Source: Rikenellaceae bacterium
GTDB lineage: Bacteria; Bacteroidota; Bacteroidia; Bacteroidales; Rikenellaceae
Length of the DNA: 64,000 nucleotides
Direction of reading: 5' to 3'
NCBI GenBank assembly: GCA_015059955.1
Contig: SUZK01000006.1
Location: 1-64,000 of the forward strand
Shown: positions 19,120 through 28,178 of the stretch, in pieces
How the letters are laid out: each line of letters opens with the position of its first letter
How positions within the stretch are numbered: the first letter of the stretch is position 1
Notes under the pieces: generated by a model
What the model saw: only the letters and a program-made list of their open reading frames with translations
Told to the model about the DNA's origin: nothing
The model's database searches: none
Made by a program: the position numbers and the translations under genes

Positions 19120-20364
19120 ATGGTAAGAATTAAGCCCTTTAAGGGTATCCGTCCTCCAAAGGAGTTTGCATCGGAGGTTGCATCACGTCCTTACGACGTT
19201 CTTAACTCAGTAGAGGCTAAGGCTGAGGCTGGCGAGCGCTCACTCTTGCACATCATCAAGCCTGAGATTGACTTCGATCCTATCGTTGACGAGCACTCAC
19301 AGGAGGCTTACGAGAAGGCTATGGAGAACTTCCGCATCTGGAAAGAGAAGGGTTGGTTGGCTCAGGATGGCGAGGAGTACTACTACATCTACGCTCAGAC
19401 CATGAACGGCCGTACTCAGTATGGTATCGCTATGTGCTGCCACTATGATGACTACCTCTCAGGCGCTATCAAGAAGCACGAGCTTACTCGTCCAGACAAG
19501 GAGGAGGACCGTATGATTCACGTTCGCAACCAGAAGGCTAACATCGAGCCAGTGTTCTTCACATACCCTGACAACGCAGAGATCGACGCTATCATCTCTA
19601 AGTGGGTTGCTGAGCACGAGGCAGACTACGACTTCGTTGCTGAGGATGGCTTTGGCCACCACATGTGGGTTATCCGCTGCAAGGAGACTAACGACCGCAT
19701 CACCGAGTTGTTCAAGGGCATCCCAGCATTGTATGTTGCTGATGGTCACCACCGTACAGCTGCTGCTGCACGTGTAGGTCAGGAGTGCGCATCGAAGAAC
19801 CCCAACCACACCGGTGACGAGGAGTACTGCTTCTTCCTCGCTGTTACCTTCCCTGCATCACACCTCCGCATCATCGACTACAACCGCGTAGTTAAGGATC
19901 TTAACGGCCTTTCAAAAGAGGATTTCTTGAAGGCTATCGAGGAGAACTTCGTAGTTGAGAAGAAGGGTGCTGAGATCTACACTCCTAACGCATTGCACAA
20001 CTTCGCAATGTACATCGACGGTGAGTGGTACTCGATGACTGCTAAGCAGGGCACTTACGACGATAACGATCCTATCGGCGTTCTTGACGTAACAGTCCTC
20101 TCTAACCTCGTTTTGGACAAGGTTCTCGGCATCGCTGACCTCCGCACATCGAAGCGTATCGACTTCGTAGGTGGTATCCGTGGTTTGGGAGAGTTGCAGA
20201 AGAGAGTTGACAGCGGCGAGATGAAGGTTGCTTTCGCATTGTACCCAGTATCTATGCAGCAGCTTATCGACATCGCTGACACTGGCAACATCATGCCTCC
20301 AAAGACCACTTGGTTTGAGCCTAAGTTGCGTTCGGGTGTTGTTATTCACTCATTCGACGAGTAA
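19120..20364 (+). CDS. DUF1015 family protein
   Basis: MVRIKPFKGIRPPKEFASEVASRPYDVLNSVEA...YVADGHHRTAAAARV...FPASHLRIIDYNRVV. Confidence 0.9.
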   Translation: MVRIKPFKGIRPPKEFASEVASRPYDVLNSVEAKAEAGERSLLHIIKPEIDFDPIVDEHSQEAYEKAMENFRIWKEKGWLAQDGEEYYYIYAQTMNGRTQYGIAMCCHYDDYLSGAIKKHELTRPDKEEDRMIHVRNQKANIEPVFFTYPDNAEIDAIISKWVAEHEADYDFVAEDGFGHHMWVIRCKETNDRITELFKGIPALYVADGHHRTAAAARVGQECASKNPNHTGDEEYCFFLAVTFPASHLRIIDYNRVVKDLNGLSKEDFLKAIEENFVVEKKGAEIYTPNALHNFAMYIDGEWYSMTAKQGTYDDNDPIGVLDVTVLSNLVLDKVLGIADLRTSKRIDFVGGIRGLGELQKRVDSGEMKVAFALYPVSMQQLIDIADTGNIMPPKTTWFEPKLRSGVVIHSFDE

Positions 20365-20578
20365 TTTCTTGTGATAAGGGGTCATTCTCGACCCATCGCT
20401 AAAAGCAGTCGACCTCGGGATTTAGCACTAACCCGGGGTCGATTCTTTTGCGAGAGACCAGACCCAACCCCTCCGAGCAAGAAATCCGGCAGTGTGAACT
20501 GAGATTGCTTAATTAAGAGCATTCGTTCGCTATCGTTTATCTTTCATCTATGAACTTTCATCTTTCAACTTTTTTTTC

Positions 20579-20586
20579 TATCTTTG
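20579..20586 (+). promoter_or_regulatory. Putative -7 element TATCTTTG
   Basis: 38 bp upstream of the 20624 ATG; T-rich -33. Confidence 0.6.
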
Positions 20587-20623
20587 CCACCGAGTCGATA
20601 ATAATAACTTAAAAGCATACAAC

Positions 20624-21856
20624 ATGAGAAAACTATTCGCACTTTTAACACTCTGCACTGTGGCATTTGCCGCATGCGAGAAGGGCGGTGAGCAGAGCAC
20701 TAAGCCCAAAGTAACTGTCACTTCAGAGAGAGTCATCGAGCTTGACGCCGAGGGTGGCACAGCAGATATTCTCTACACCATCGCAAATGGTGCCGACACA
20801 AAGGTAAATGTCACTGAGACCGCTGCATGGATTGACACCGAGGTTGAGGCATCAAAGGTTGTAGTAACCGTGAAGGCAAACGATGGCTTAGCAGCACGCG
20901 AGGCTAACATCACAATCTCGTACTATCAGTCATCGGCCGTTGTTACCGTTAAGCAGGCAGGTAGAGCCGAAAGCGACTACGATGTAGAGTTCACCGCAAA
21001 GCGCTTCGAGGGCATCTATTTCGGCACAGATTACTCATCAGTACCTAACTACTACGTTATCCTCTCGGATATCGGTGCTAACAACGACGGCACACCAAAG
21101 GCTAATGGCACATACTACTTCTTCGACATGTACCACAATACCAAGGCTGATGAGGCAAGCCCAATTCTACCTAACGGAGACTACGCATACGATGTTGAGA
21201 ACAGCTTTACGAACCTTACATTTAGCGAGGAGAACAGCTGGTACGCCGTTATGGATGGTAATGGCGAATACAGCAGCAAGAGTAGCGGGTTTAAGACAGC
21301 ATATGCAAGCGTTAAAAATGGCCGTTTCGAGGCTATCATCGAGCTAACATCGGGCGAGAAGCACCACGTAGTATTCGAGGGTAAGCTCCAGACAACCATA
21401 GGACACGTACGCTCAACATTTACTGAGGATGTAGAGTTCGCCGTTGAGGATGCCACAATCACAGCAAGCCTACTTGGCGATAGCGATGGTGACGGCCAGC
21501 ATAACTGGTTTATCGAGGCTAAGAAGGGCGACGACCTCTATATGGTTGACGTATTCACCGCAAGCACAGAGTCGTGTGCGGGTCTCTACCAGATGATGGA
21601 TATTGATGGTAAGGATTTCTCTAACCGCTACCTTCCAGGCCTTATTGGCGAGGATGGCCTCGTAGGCTCATGGTATGCGAAGCTCACCGACGGCTCAATC
21701 AAGGGTGACGTTTTAGCGCCTATGGCCGAGGGCGTTATCCAGCTCGTTGTCGAGGGTGACACTATGCGCATCGAGTATGGCTGTAAGGATGATGCTGGCA
21801 ACAACATCACTGGCTCGGTATCGGGTAAGTTCAGTATCAAAGATGTGCGCGAGTAA
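20624..21856 (+). CDS. BACON-like lipoprotein, paralogue of the 11133 and 14753 products
   Basis: Lipobox FAACEK; ETAAWIDTEVEASKVVVTVKANDGLAAREANITISYYQSSAVVTVKQAG. Confidence 0.77.
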   Translation: MRKLFALLTLCTVAFAACEKGGEQSTKPKVTVTSERVIELDAEGGTADILYTIANGADTKVNVTETAAWIDTEVEASKVVVTVKANDGLAAREANITISYYQSSAVVTVKQAGRAESDYDVEFTAKRFEGIYFGTDYSSVPNYYVILSDIGANNDGTPKANGTYYFFDMYHNTKADEASPILPNGDYAYDVENSFTNLTFSEENSWYAVMDGNGEYSSKSSGFKTAYASVKNGRFEAIIELTSGEKHHVVFEGKLQTTIGHVRSTFTEDVEFAVEDATITASLLGDSDGDGQHNWFIEAKKGDDLYMVDVFTASTESCAGLYQMMDIDGKDFSNRYLPGLIGEDGLVGSWYAKLTDGSIKGDVLAPMAEGVIQLVVEGDTMRIEYGCKDDAGNNITGSVSGKFSIKDVRE

Positions 21857-21879
21857 GCGTAATAGTTCGATAGTATAAG

Positions 21880-21912
21880 GAGTGTTCGGCAGTGCCGAGC
21901 ACTCTTTTTTTT
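21880..21912 (+). terminator. Rho-independent terminator
   Basis: ggagtgttcggcagtgccgagcactctttttttt. Confidence 0.7.
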
Positions 21913-21962
21913 GCGTGGCGTGGTTTTTGAGTTGTAGCAGTACAAACCAAAAACTAAACGTC

Positions 21963-22565
21963 ATGTTACGAAAGTCAATAATCACAACAATCGCCATCAT
22001 GTTGGTGGCGGTAGGTGCATGGGCTATAAGTAGCCGTAGCAGCACACATAGTAGCGATGAGGATGAGGTGCAGAGCGCACTCAACATCGAGAGCAACGCC
22101 TCGCCTAAGCAGCACACCGCCGAGCAGCAGGCACGCATAGAGCGTCGCGCGGCGCGTCTTGCCGAGTACGAGAAGCAGATGGACTCGATAATAATGTCGC
22201 ACAACTACAAATTTATTCCGCAGACCATGCAGCAGTTACCCGCAGGCATGATGCGCAACTTGGTAAATCCGATGTATGAGATTACGGTATGGAGTCAGGC
22301 CGTAGATGTATGCATTCCCTTCTTAAAGGGCTATGTACCACCCTACTACCCCGTGGTCTTCAACTACGTGTTGCCGTCCGTGATGGGCTATACGGCCGAG
22401 AAGAGCAGCAACGGCTGGCAGATAACATTCAAGTCGACGATGTTTACCGCAACCGACTTTACATTCCTATTCGAAGTATCGCCCCACTATGGTGATGTGG
22501 TGCTTACGATATCGTCGCCATTCTACAACAGCGTGCAGTATACCGGCAACATTGTCGGCATATAA
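21963..22565 (+). CDS. DUF4251-like periplasmic/secreted protein
   Basis: N-terminal signal/TM, NYKFIPQTMQQLP...FEVSPHYGDVVLTISSPFYNSVQYTGNI. Confidence 0.6.
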   Translation: MLRKSIITTIAIMLVAVGAWAISSRSSTHSSDEDEVQSALNIESNASPKQHTAEQQARIERRAARLAEYEKQMDSIIMSHNYKFIPQTMQQLPAGMMRNLVNPMYEITVWSQAVDVCIPFLKGYVPPYYPVVFNYVLPSVMGYTAEKSSNGWQITFKSTMFTATDFTFLFEVSPHYGDVVLTISSPFYNSVQYTGNIVGI

Positions 22566-22595
22566 CGCGACAACATATATAACGAAAGAGGGGTG

Positions 22596-23747
22596 CTACT
22601 TGGCATCCCTCTCAATTGTTGTATCGTATAGCTCTTCTATCCTATCGCACATCGCTTGCCACGTGAAGCGTTTGCGCTCCTCCTTCATAGCCTCAGCAAA
22701 GCGCTCCAACGTATCACCCTCGTAGATACGCTCCAAGGCGTCGGCGACACCCTCCACCGAGGGGTCACAGACATAGCCCACACGGCCATCGGGAACAATC
22801 TCCTGAAGGCCACCTACGCGCGTCACAATAACGGGAGTGCAGAAGTTATAGCATATCTGCGTCACGCCACTCTGTGTAGCTGTCTTATAGGGCAGCACCA
22901 CGCAGTCGGCAGCCGAGAAGTAATATTTGACGTCCTCGTCGCGAACAAAGAAGTCGTGCAGGATGACATCATCGCCAAGACCCAAGCGCTCGATAAGCGC
23001 TACATATTTATCGCGCGAGGTATAGAACTCGCCAGCAACAATGAGCTTATGACCCTCACGGCGAAAGCGCGACCACGCCTCCAACAACGTATCAAGACCC
23101 TTATAGTCGCGTATAAGACCAAAGAAGAGCGAGTAGCGGCACTCGGCGTCGAGCTTTAGGTGACGGCACGCCTCGCTACGCTCTACCCTATGGCCAAAGT
23201 TATCGAAGAGCGGATGTGGCGAGAAGAGTGCTGGTGCCGAGGTGTAGGCCTCAAGCTCGCGGTGCACCTGCTCGGACATATATATAAAGCCATCGACCGA
23301 CCTCAAGAAGTAACGATTACAGGGCTTATCTATGATATGATGTTCGTGAGGCTCGACATTATCTATCTGGCACAACACCTTGGTATGTCCGTTCTTACGC
23401 GCTATGCGTGCCACCTTACCGAAGCATGGAGCCATAAATGGCGTCCAGTACTTCATCAGCACGATATCGGGTCGCATACGGCGTAGCTCTCTGCCGACGC
23501 TACACCACGAGAATGGGTTTACGGTAGATAGTCGGCGACGAATACGCAAATCCCGAGGTGCAGGCGTATCTACCGTCTGGCTCTTACCCGGGAAGAGCAG
23601 CGAGGGGTATTGCAGGGTGAAGGTGAGTATCTCGACATCGTAGCCGCGCGACTGGAACTCGCGCGCCATGCTCTGCATGATGGCAGCAATCCCACCCCTA
23701 TATGGGTGTGCTGGACCTACAATAGCTATCTTCAACCTACGCCCCAC
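22596..23747 (-). CDS. Group 1 / GT4-like glycosyltransferase
   Basis: KIAIVGPAHPYRGGIAAIMQSMA; YSLFFGLIRDYKGLDTLLEAW; PVIVTRVGGLQEIVPDGRVGYVCDP. Confidence 0.88.
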   Translation of the reverse strand: MGRRLKIAIVGPAHPYRGGIAAIMQSMAREFQSRGYDVEILTFTLQYPSLLFPGKSQTVDTPAPRDLRIRRRLSTVNPFSWCSVGRELRRMRPDIVLMKYWTPFMAPCFGKVARIARKNGHTKVLCQIDNVEPHEHHIIDKPCNRYFLRSVDGFIYMSEQVHRELEAYTSAPALFSPHPLFDNFGHRVERSEACRHLKLDAECRYSLFFGLIRDYKGLDTLLEAWSRFRREGHKLIVAGEFYTSRDKYVALIERLGLGDDVILHDFFVRDEDVKYYFSAADCVVLPYKTATQSGVTQICYNFCTPVIVTRVGGLQEIVPDGRVGYVCDPSVEGVADALERIYEGDTLERFAEAMKEERKRFTWQAMCDRIEELYDTTIERDAK

Positions 23748-23749
23748 GA

Positions 23750-24472
23750 CTATTTGAACTCTATTTTAGCGCGACACAACACCTTATCTGCCGACATAAC
23801 ATCGAAACACCATACAGCGCCATCGTTTGTTGCACCTACCGAGAGTGTCTCACCATAGCGGGCCTCGGCCAAGAAGTTAAGGTCGATACGCATGCCATGA
23901 TTGTTCTCTATTAGCTCCAATGGGAGCATATCGAAGATAAGGTCGATATATCGAAGTGTGTTGACGTGACGATTGAAGTCGATATCGCTATAAACCACTG
24001 GGCGCGACATGGTTGTCGCTGGCTCTATGGCACGTAGACGAGCTGGCATAGCAATAGGCGATGGATGGTCGACCATAGCTCGCATATAGACATCCTTGAG
24101 CATCGACATATCGACAGCCTGGCGTGTCTCCATATTGAACATACACCACTGCGACACACCCGATGCCACAACCCTATCACCACAGCGCATACGGAAATTA
24201 CGTGTAGAGCTAAGGCGGTTGAAGTCGTTGACCCATGTGTCGATTGTCGTATTATCGTACTGACGTGGCTGCTCGTCAATCTCCACAGCGAGGCGCGATA
24301 GCACCCATGTTACAGATTGACCTTGAAGAACATCAACACCAAAGCCCTTATTGTGAGCGTCGATGCCCGCAACGTTGAGCATATAGTTAATCACCGATGC
24401 TGCCGAAGCACGAAGAGTAAAGTCTACATCCTGTGGCTCAATGCGATAGTCATATGAAGAAATCTCTGCCAT
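23750..24472 (-). CDS. Acyl-ACP thioesterase (FatA/TesA-like hotdog)
   Basis: VLSRLAVEIDEQPRQYDNTTIDTWVNDFNRLSSTRNFRM; VYSDIDFNRHVNTLRYIDLIFDMLP. Confidence 0.88.
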   Translation of the reverse strand: MAEISSYDYRIEPQDVDFTLRASAASVINYMLNVAGIDAHNKGFGVDVLQGQSVTWVLSRLAVEIDEQPRQYDNTTIDTWVNDFNRLSSTRNFRMRCGDRVVASGVSQWCMFNMETRQAVDMSMLKDVYMRAMVDHPSPIAMPARLRAIEPATTMSRPVVYSDIDFNRHVNTLRYIDLIFDMLPLELIENNHGMRIDLNFLAEARYGETLSVGATNDGAVWCFDVMSADKVLCRAKIEFK

Positions 24473-24617
24473 ATCCTGAAAATTTATAGTGCAAATATAC
24501 GAAATAAAATAATAATATCGTTACTACCTCGTTTATAATTGTAGTCCAAACAGAAAAACTTATAGTCGTATCAGAAAAAAATATAGCAATAAAGCATTGT
24601 AAAAAGCAAAAAAATAG

Positions 24618-24625
24618 TATCTTTG
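24618..24625 (+). promoter_or_regulatory. Putative -7 element TATCTTTG upstream of the M16 peptidase gene
   Basis: TAnnTTTG 69 bp before the ATG. Confidence 0.6.
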
Positions 24626-24693
24626 CTTGAATTAATAGCCTTAATGGGTAAAACAGATATAACAACTTATATAATAAACTAATTATCAACACT

Positions 24694-27516
24694 ATGAAAA
24701 AACTTTTGTTTTCACTTGTAGCATTCGTATTCGGTGTTACTTGTGTTTGCGCACAGGACCCTATGGCTCCACTGCCATTGGATCCAGCAGTACGCGTTGG
24801 TAAGCTCGACAACGGCATGACCTACTACATCCGTCACAACGAGAAGCCAAAGGGTCAGGCGAGCTTCTACATCTACCACGATGTTGGTGCTATCCAGGAG
24901 GATGACGACCAGCAGGGCTTGGCTCACTTCCTTGAGCACATGGCCTTCAACGGTACTAAGAACCTTCCAGGCAAGCAGATGATTGAGAAGTTGGAGACTA
25001 TCGGTGTTCAGTTCGGTAACAACCTTAACGCCTTCACTTCATGGGACTGCACCCAGTACATGATTATGGACTGCCCTGTAACCGAGGAGAACGTAGACCT
25101 CGCTCTTCTTATCCTCCACGACTGGTCACAGTTCATCGCTTTGCAGCCCGAGGAGATTGACTCTGAGCGCGGCGTAATCATGGAGGAGTTGCGTACACGT
25201 GATGGTGCACAGCTTCGCGCACAGAACGACATGCTTCAGAAGCTCTTCAAGGGTTCGCTCTACGAGCACCGTAACCTTATTGGTTACTTGGACGGCCTTA
25301 AGTCATTCGACCACACCGCATTGGAGAACTTCTATAAGAAGTGGTATCGTCCTGAGTACCAGTGTTTGGTAATCGTTGGTGACATCGACGTTGACCAGGT
25401 AGAGGCTAAGATTAAGACCCTTATGGCTGACATCCCTGCTTCACCAGCTGATGCTGCTCAGAAGGATGTTATCAAGGTGCCTGCAACCGAGGAGCCTATC
25501 ATCTCTATCTTCACCGACCCTGAGCTTACTCAGTCAAGCGTGATGATGTTCGCTCGTCGTGAGGCTATGCCTAAGGAGCTTAAGAACACCATTATCGGTC
25601 TCTCTGTTGACTACATCAACATGTTCGTAACCGAGATGATGGATGCTCGTTTCGAGGAGATCGCACAGAAGGCTGACGCCCCATTCCTTGGTGGTGGCAT
25701 GTCTGAGGGTGGCATCGGCATCTGCCCTACTATGGAGTCAACAGCATTCTCTGTTGTTGCTCACGAGGGCCGTACAGACGAGGCATTCCGTGCTATGTAC
25801 ACCGAGATGGAGCGTATGCGTCGCCACGGCTTCACCGCTGGTGAGTTCGAGCGCGCTAAGCAGGAGATTCTCCGCTGGGCTGAGCGTCAGTACACCAACC
25901 GCAACGACGTGACAAACGGCGAGTACTCACAGCGCTACTTGAATAACTACGCAGAGGGTACTCCTATGATGGATGCCGAGACTGAGTGGCAGCTCGACCA
26001 GGCTCTCATCAACAGCCTCACCGTAGACCAGGTTAACCAGGCATACCTTTCGATGGTTACGCCTAACGAGAACCTTGTAATCCTCGTTCGCTCACCTAAG
26101 AAGGAGGGTCTTAACATCGTATCTGAGGAGGGCATCAACGCTATCATCGCTGAGGTATCAGCTGCTGAGGTTGAGCCATACAAGGATGACACCGTTATTG
26201 AGCCACTTATCGACCCAGCTACCAAGTTCAAGGGCTCTGCTGTTAAGTCAGTAGCTCAGAACGAGTCACTCGGCTACACTGAGTGGACATTGAAGAATGG
26301 TATCAAGGTTGTTGTACGTCCTTCAACCCTCAAGGCTGACGAGGTACAGATCAACGCACTCTCTAAGGGCGGTAAGTCAATGCTTACGGTTGAGGAGTCA
26401 TTGCAGGCAGACTACCTTCCTACTGTTATGCAGCAGTCAGGTATCGGCAAGTTCTCAGCAATAGAGCTTAACAAGCAGCTTTCGGGCAAGAGCGCTTACG
26501 CTTCAGTAGGCGTTGGCGAGTATGAGCACAGCGTAAATGCTGGTGGTTCTCCAAAGGATATTGAGACCATCCTCCAGTTGATGTATCTCAACTTCACATC
26601 GCCACGCTTCGACCAGACCGACCTTGACAACCTCAAGAAGATGTATGTTCCATACTTCCGCAACATGGAGGCTGACCCAAGCTACATCATGGCTAAGCAG
26701 TTCAACGGTACTCTCTACCAGAACAATCCTCGCCGTCAGGTGACCTCAGCAGACCAGATTGAGGCTCTTACCATCGAGGCTTTGGCAAATGCACACACTA
26801 AACTATACTCTTACGCTGACGACTTCCGTTTCGTTATCGTAGGTAACGTAGACCTTGAGACTTTGAAGCCACTCGTTGAGAAGTATATCGGCTCATTGCC
26901 AGTATCTAAGAAGGTTAAGTATGCAGTTGTTGACGACGGCGTACGCATCGCTAAGGGCGAGGTTACTAACGACTTCCGCGCTAAGATGCAGCAGCCTAAG
27001 GTATCTGTATACCTCACCTACTCAGGCGCAATGGAGGATAACGCTAAGAACCGTCTTATCGTTGACCTTTTGAGCCGTGCTCTCGACTCACGCTATATGA
27101 TCTCTATCCGCGAGGAGAAGGGCGGCACCTATGGCGTACACGTTCAGGGCGGCATCAACAAGTACCCTGTTGAGGAGTACATGATGATGATTGTATTCGA
27201 TACCAACGAGCAGTTGGCTGACGAGCTTATCGAGATTTGCGACGCTGAGCTTCGCAAGATTGCCGAGGAGGGTCCTTTGGCAGACGACGTAGCTAAGTCT
27301 AAGGAGTTCTTGCAGAAGAACTATGGCAACGTCTTGGAGAACAACAGCGGCTGGATGTCAGCTATCACACGCTGGTACGAAGAGGGCTACAACTACAAGG
27401 AGCAGTACCTCGGCATCCTTGAGAGCACTACTCTCGACGATGTAAAGGCATTCGCACAGCAGATGCTTAAGGATGGCAACCGCACATTGGTTGTTATGCG
27501 TCCTGAGGCTCAGTAG
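24694..27516 (+). CDS. M16 family zinc metallopeptidase, secreted
   Basis: 940 aa, signal peptide, HFLEHMAFNGTKNLPG (HxxEH), two-half M16 architecture. Confidence 0.95.
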   Translation: MKKLLFSLVAFVFGVTCVCAQDPMAPLPLDPAVRVGKLDNGMTYYIRHNEKPKGQASFYIYHDVGAIQEDDDQQGLAHFLEHMAFNGTKNLPGKQMIEKLETIGVQFGNNLNAFTSWDCTQYMIMDCPVTEENVDLALLILHDWSQFIALQPEEIDSERGVIMEELRTRDGAQLRAQNDMLQKLFKGSLYEHRNLIGYLDGLKSFDHTALENFYKKWYRPEYQCLVIVGDIDVDQVEAKIKTLMADIPASPADAAQKDVIKVPATEEPIISIFTDPELTQSSVMMFARREAMPKELKNTIIGLSVDYINMFVTEMMDARFEEIAQKADAPFLGGGMSEGGIGICPTMESTAFSVVAHEGRTDEAFRAMYTEMERMRRHGFTAGEFERAKQEILRWAERQYTNRNDVTNGEYSQRYLNNYAEGTPMMDAETEWQLDQALINSLTVDQVNQAYLSMVTPNENLVILVRSPKKEGLNIVSEEGINAIIAEVSAAEVEPYKDDTVIEPLIDPATKFKGSAVKSVAQNESLGYTEWTLKNGIKVVVRPSTLKADEVQINALSKGGKSMLTVEESLQADYLPTVMQQSGIGKFSAIELNKQLSGKSAYASVGVGEYEHSVNAGGSPKDIETILQLMYLNFTSPRFDQTDLDNLKKMYVPYFRNMEADPSYIMAKQFNGTLYQNNPRRQVTSADQIEALTIEALANAHTKLYSYADDFRFVIVGNVDLETLKPLVEKYIGSLPVSKKVKYAVVDDGVRIAKGEVTNDFRAKMQQPKVSVYLTYSGAMEDNAKNRLIVDLLSRALDSRYMISIREEKGGTYGVHVQGGINKYPVEEYMMMIVFDTNEQLADELIEICDAELRKIAEEGPLADDVAKSKEFLQKNYGNVLENNSGWMSAITRWYEEGYNYKEQYLGILESTTLDDVKAFAQQMLKDGNRTLVVMRPEAQ

Positions 27517-27634
27517 TAGACCAAGAACAGCAAAAAGTAGGGCAGAGAATATCTGCCCTACTTTTTTGTTCCATGGGCAGTATAGCAACTCTTCGACCTA
27601 TGACCTTCTGAACGAAGATTAGGTTAAACGTAAC

Positions 27635-28016
27635 CGTTCGTTCGTTCGGAAACCCTATCTTATCGAACGAACGAACGCTGTACGCTTAAACAATATATAT
27701 CAATGGACATACTGATATATATCAGTGAACATATATCAGTATATATGTCAGTATACATATAATGATATATGTTTATATATATGTTGATATATATAATAAG
27801 TATCAGTGTGAATAATAATTATATATATCAGTGTGATAGATATCAGAGAGAGATTTTGCGCCTCTCTGAATGCTTTCTGATAACTCTCTCTGATAATTAC
27901 TCACCTTGATACATATTGGGTATCACCATACCCCAAGAGAGTACTTTGAGGATTACCCGAAGCTCACAAAGAGCGTTCGTTCGTTCGATAAGATAGGGTT
28001 TCCGAACGAACGAACG
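27635..28016. repeat. 382-bp element with perfect 45-bp terminal inverted repeats
   Basis: 27635-27679 cgttcgttcgttcggaaaccctatcttatcgaacgaacgaacgct is the exact reverse complement of 27972-28016; interior AT-rich with palindromes. Confidence 0.95.
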
Positions 28017-28079
28017 ACTCCAAAGCTTCAGCCACACGGCCAAACGTCGTTGTCGCTAACGCCACTACCAAAGTTTCAT

Positions 28080-28125
28080 CACTCAGTAATGCGGGTACAC
28101 TTTTATATACCCGTGTCACTGGGTG
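28080..28125. repeat. Imperfect long hairpin
   Basis: CACTCAGT-A-ATGCGGGTA / TACCCGTGT-C-ACTGGGTG, 17 bp allowing G-U. Confidence 0.7.
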
Positions 28126-28178
28126 GTGGTGGTGATGGTGGCAACACTACCATTGCTCTATCATCTTTCATATCGTCG

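Noticed and set aside
27635-28016. Invertible (phase-variable) promoter
   Set aside because: Both neighbouring genes converge on the element, so inversion would drive neither in sense, and no recombinase is nearby. Kept only as one hypothesis to test with reads.
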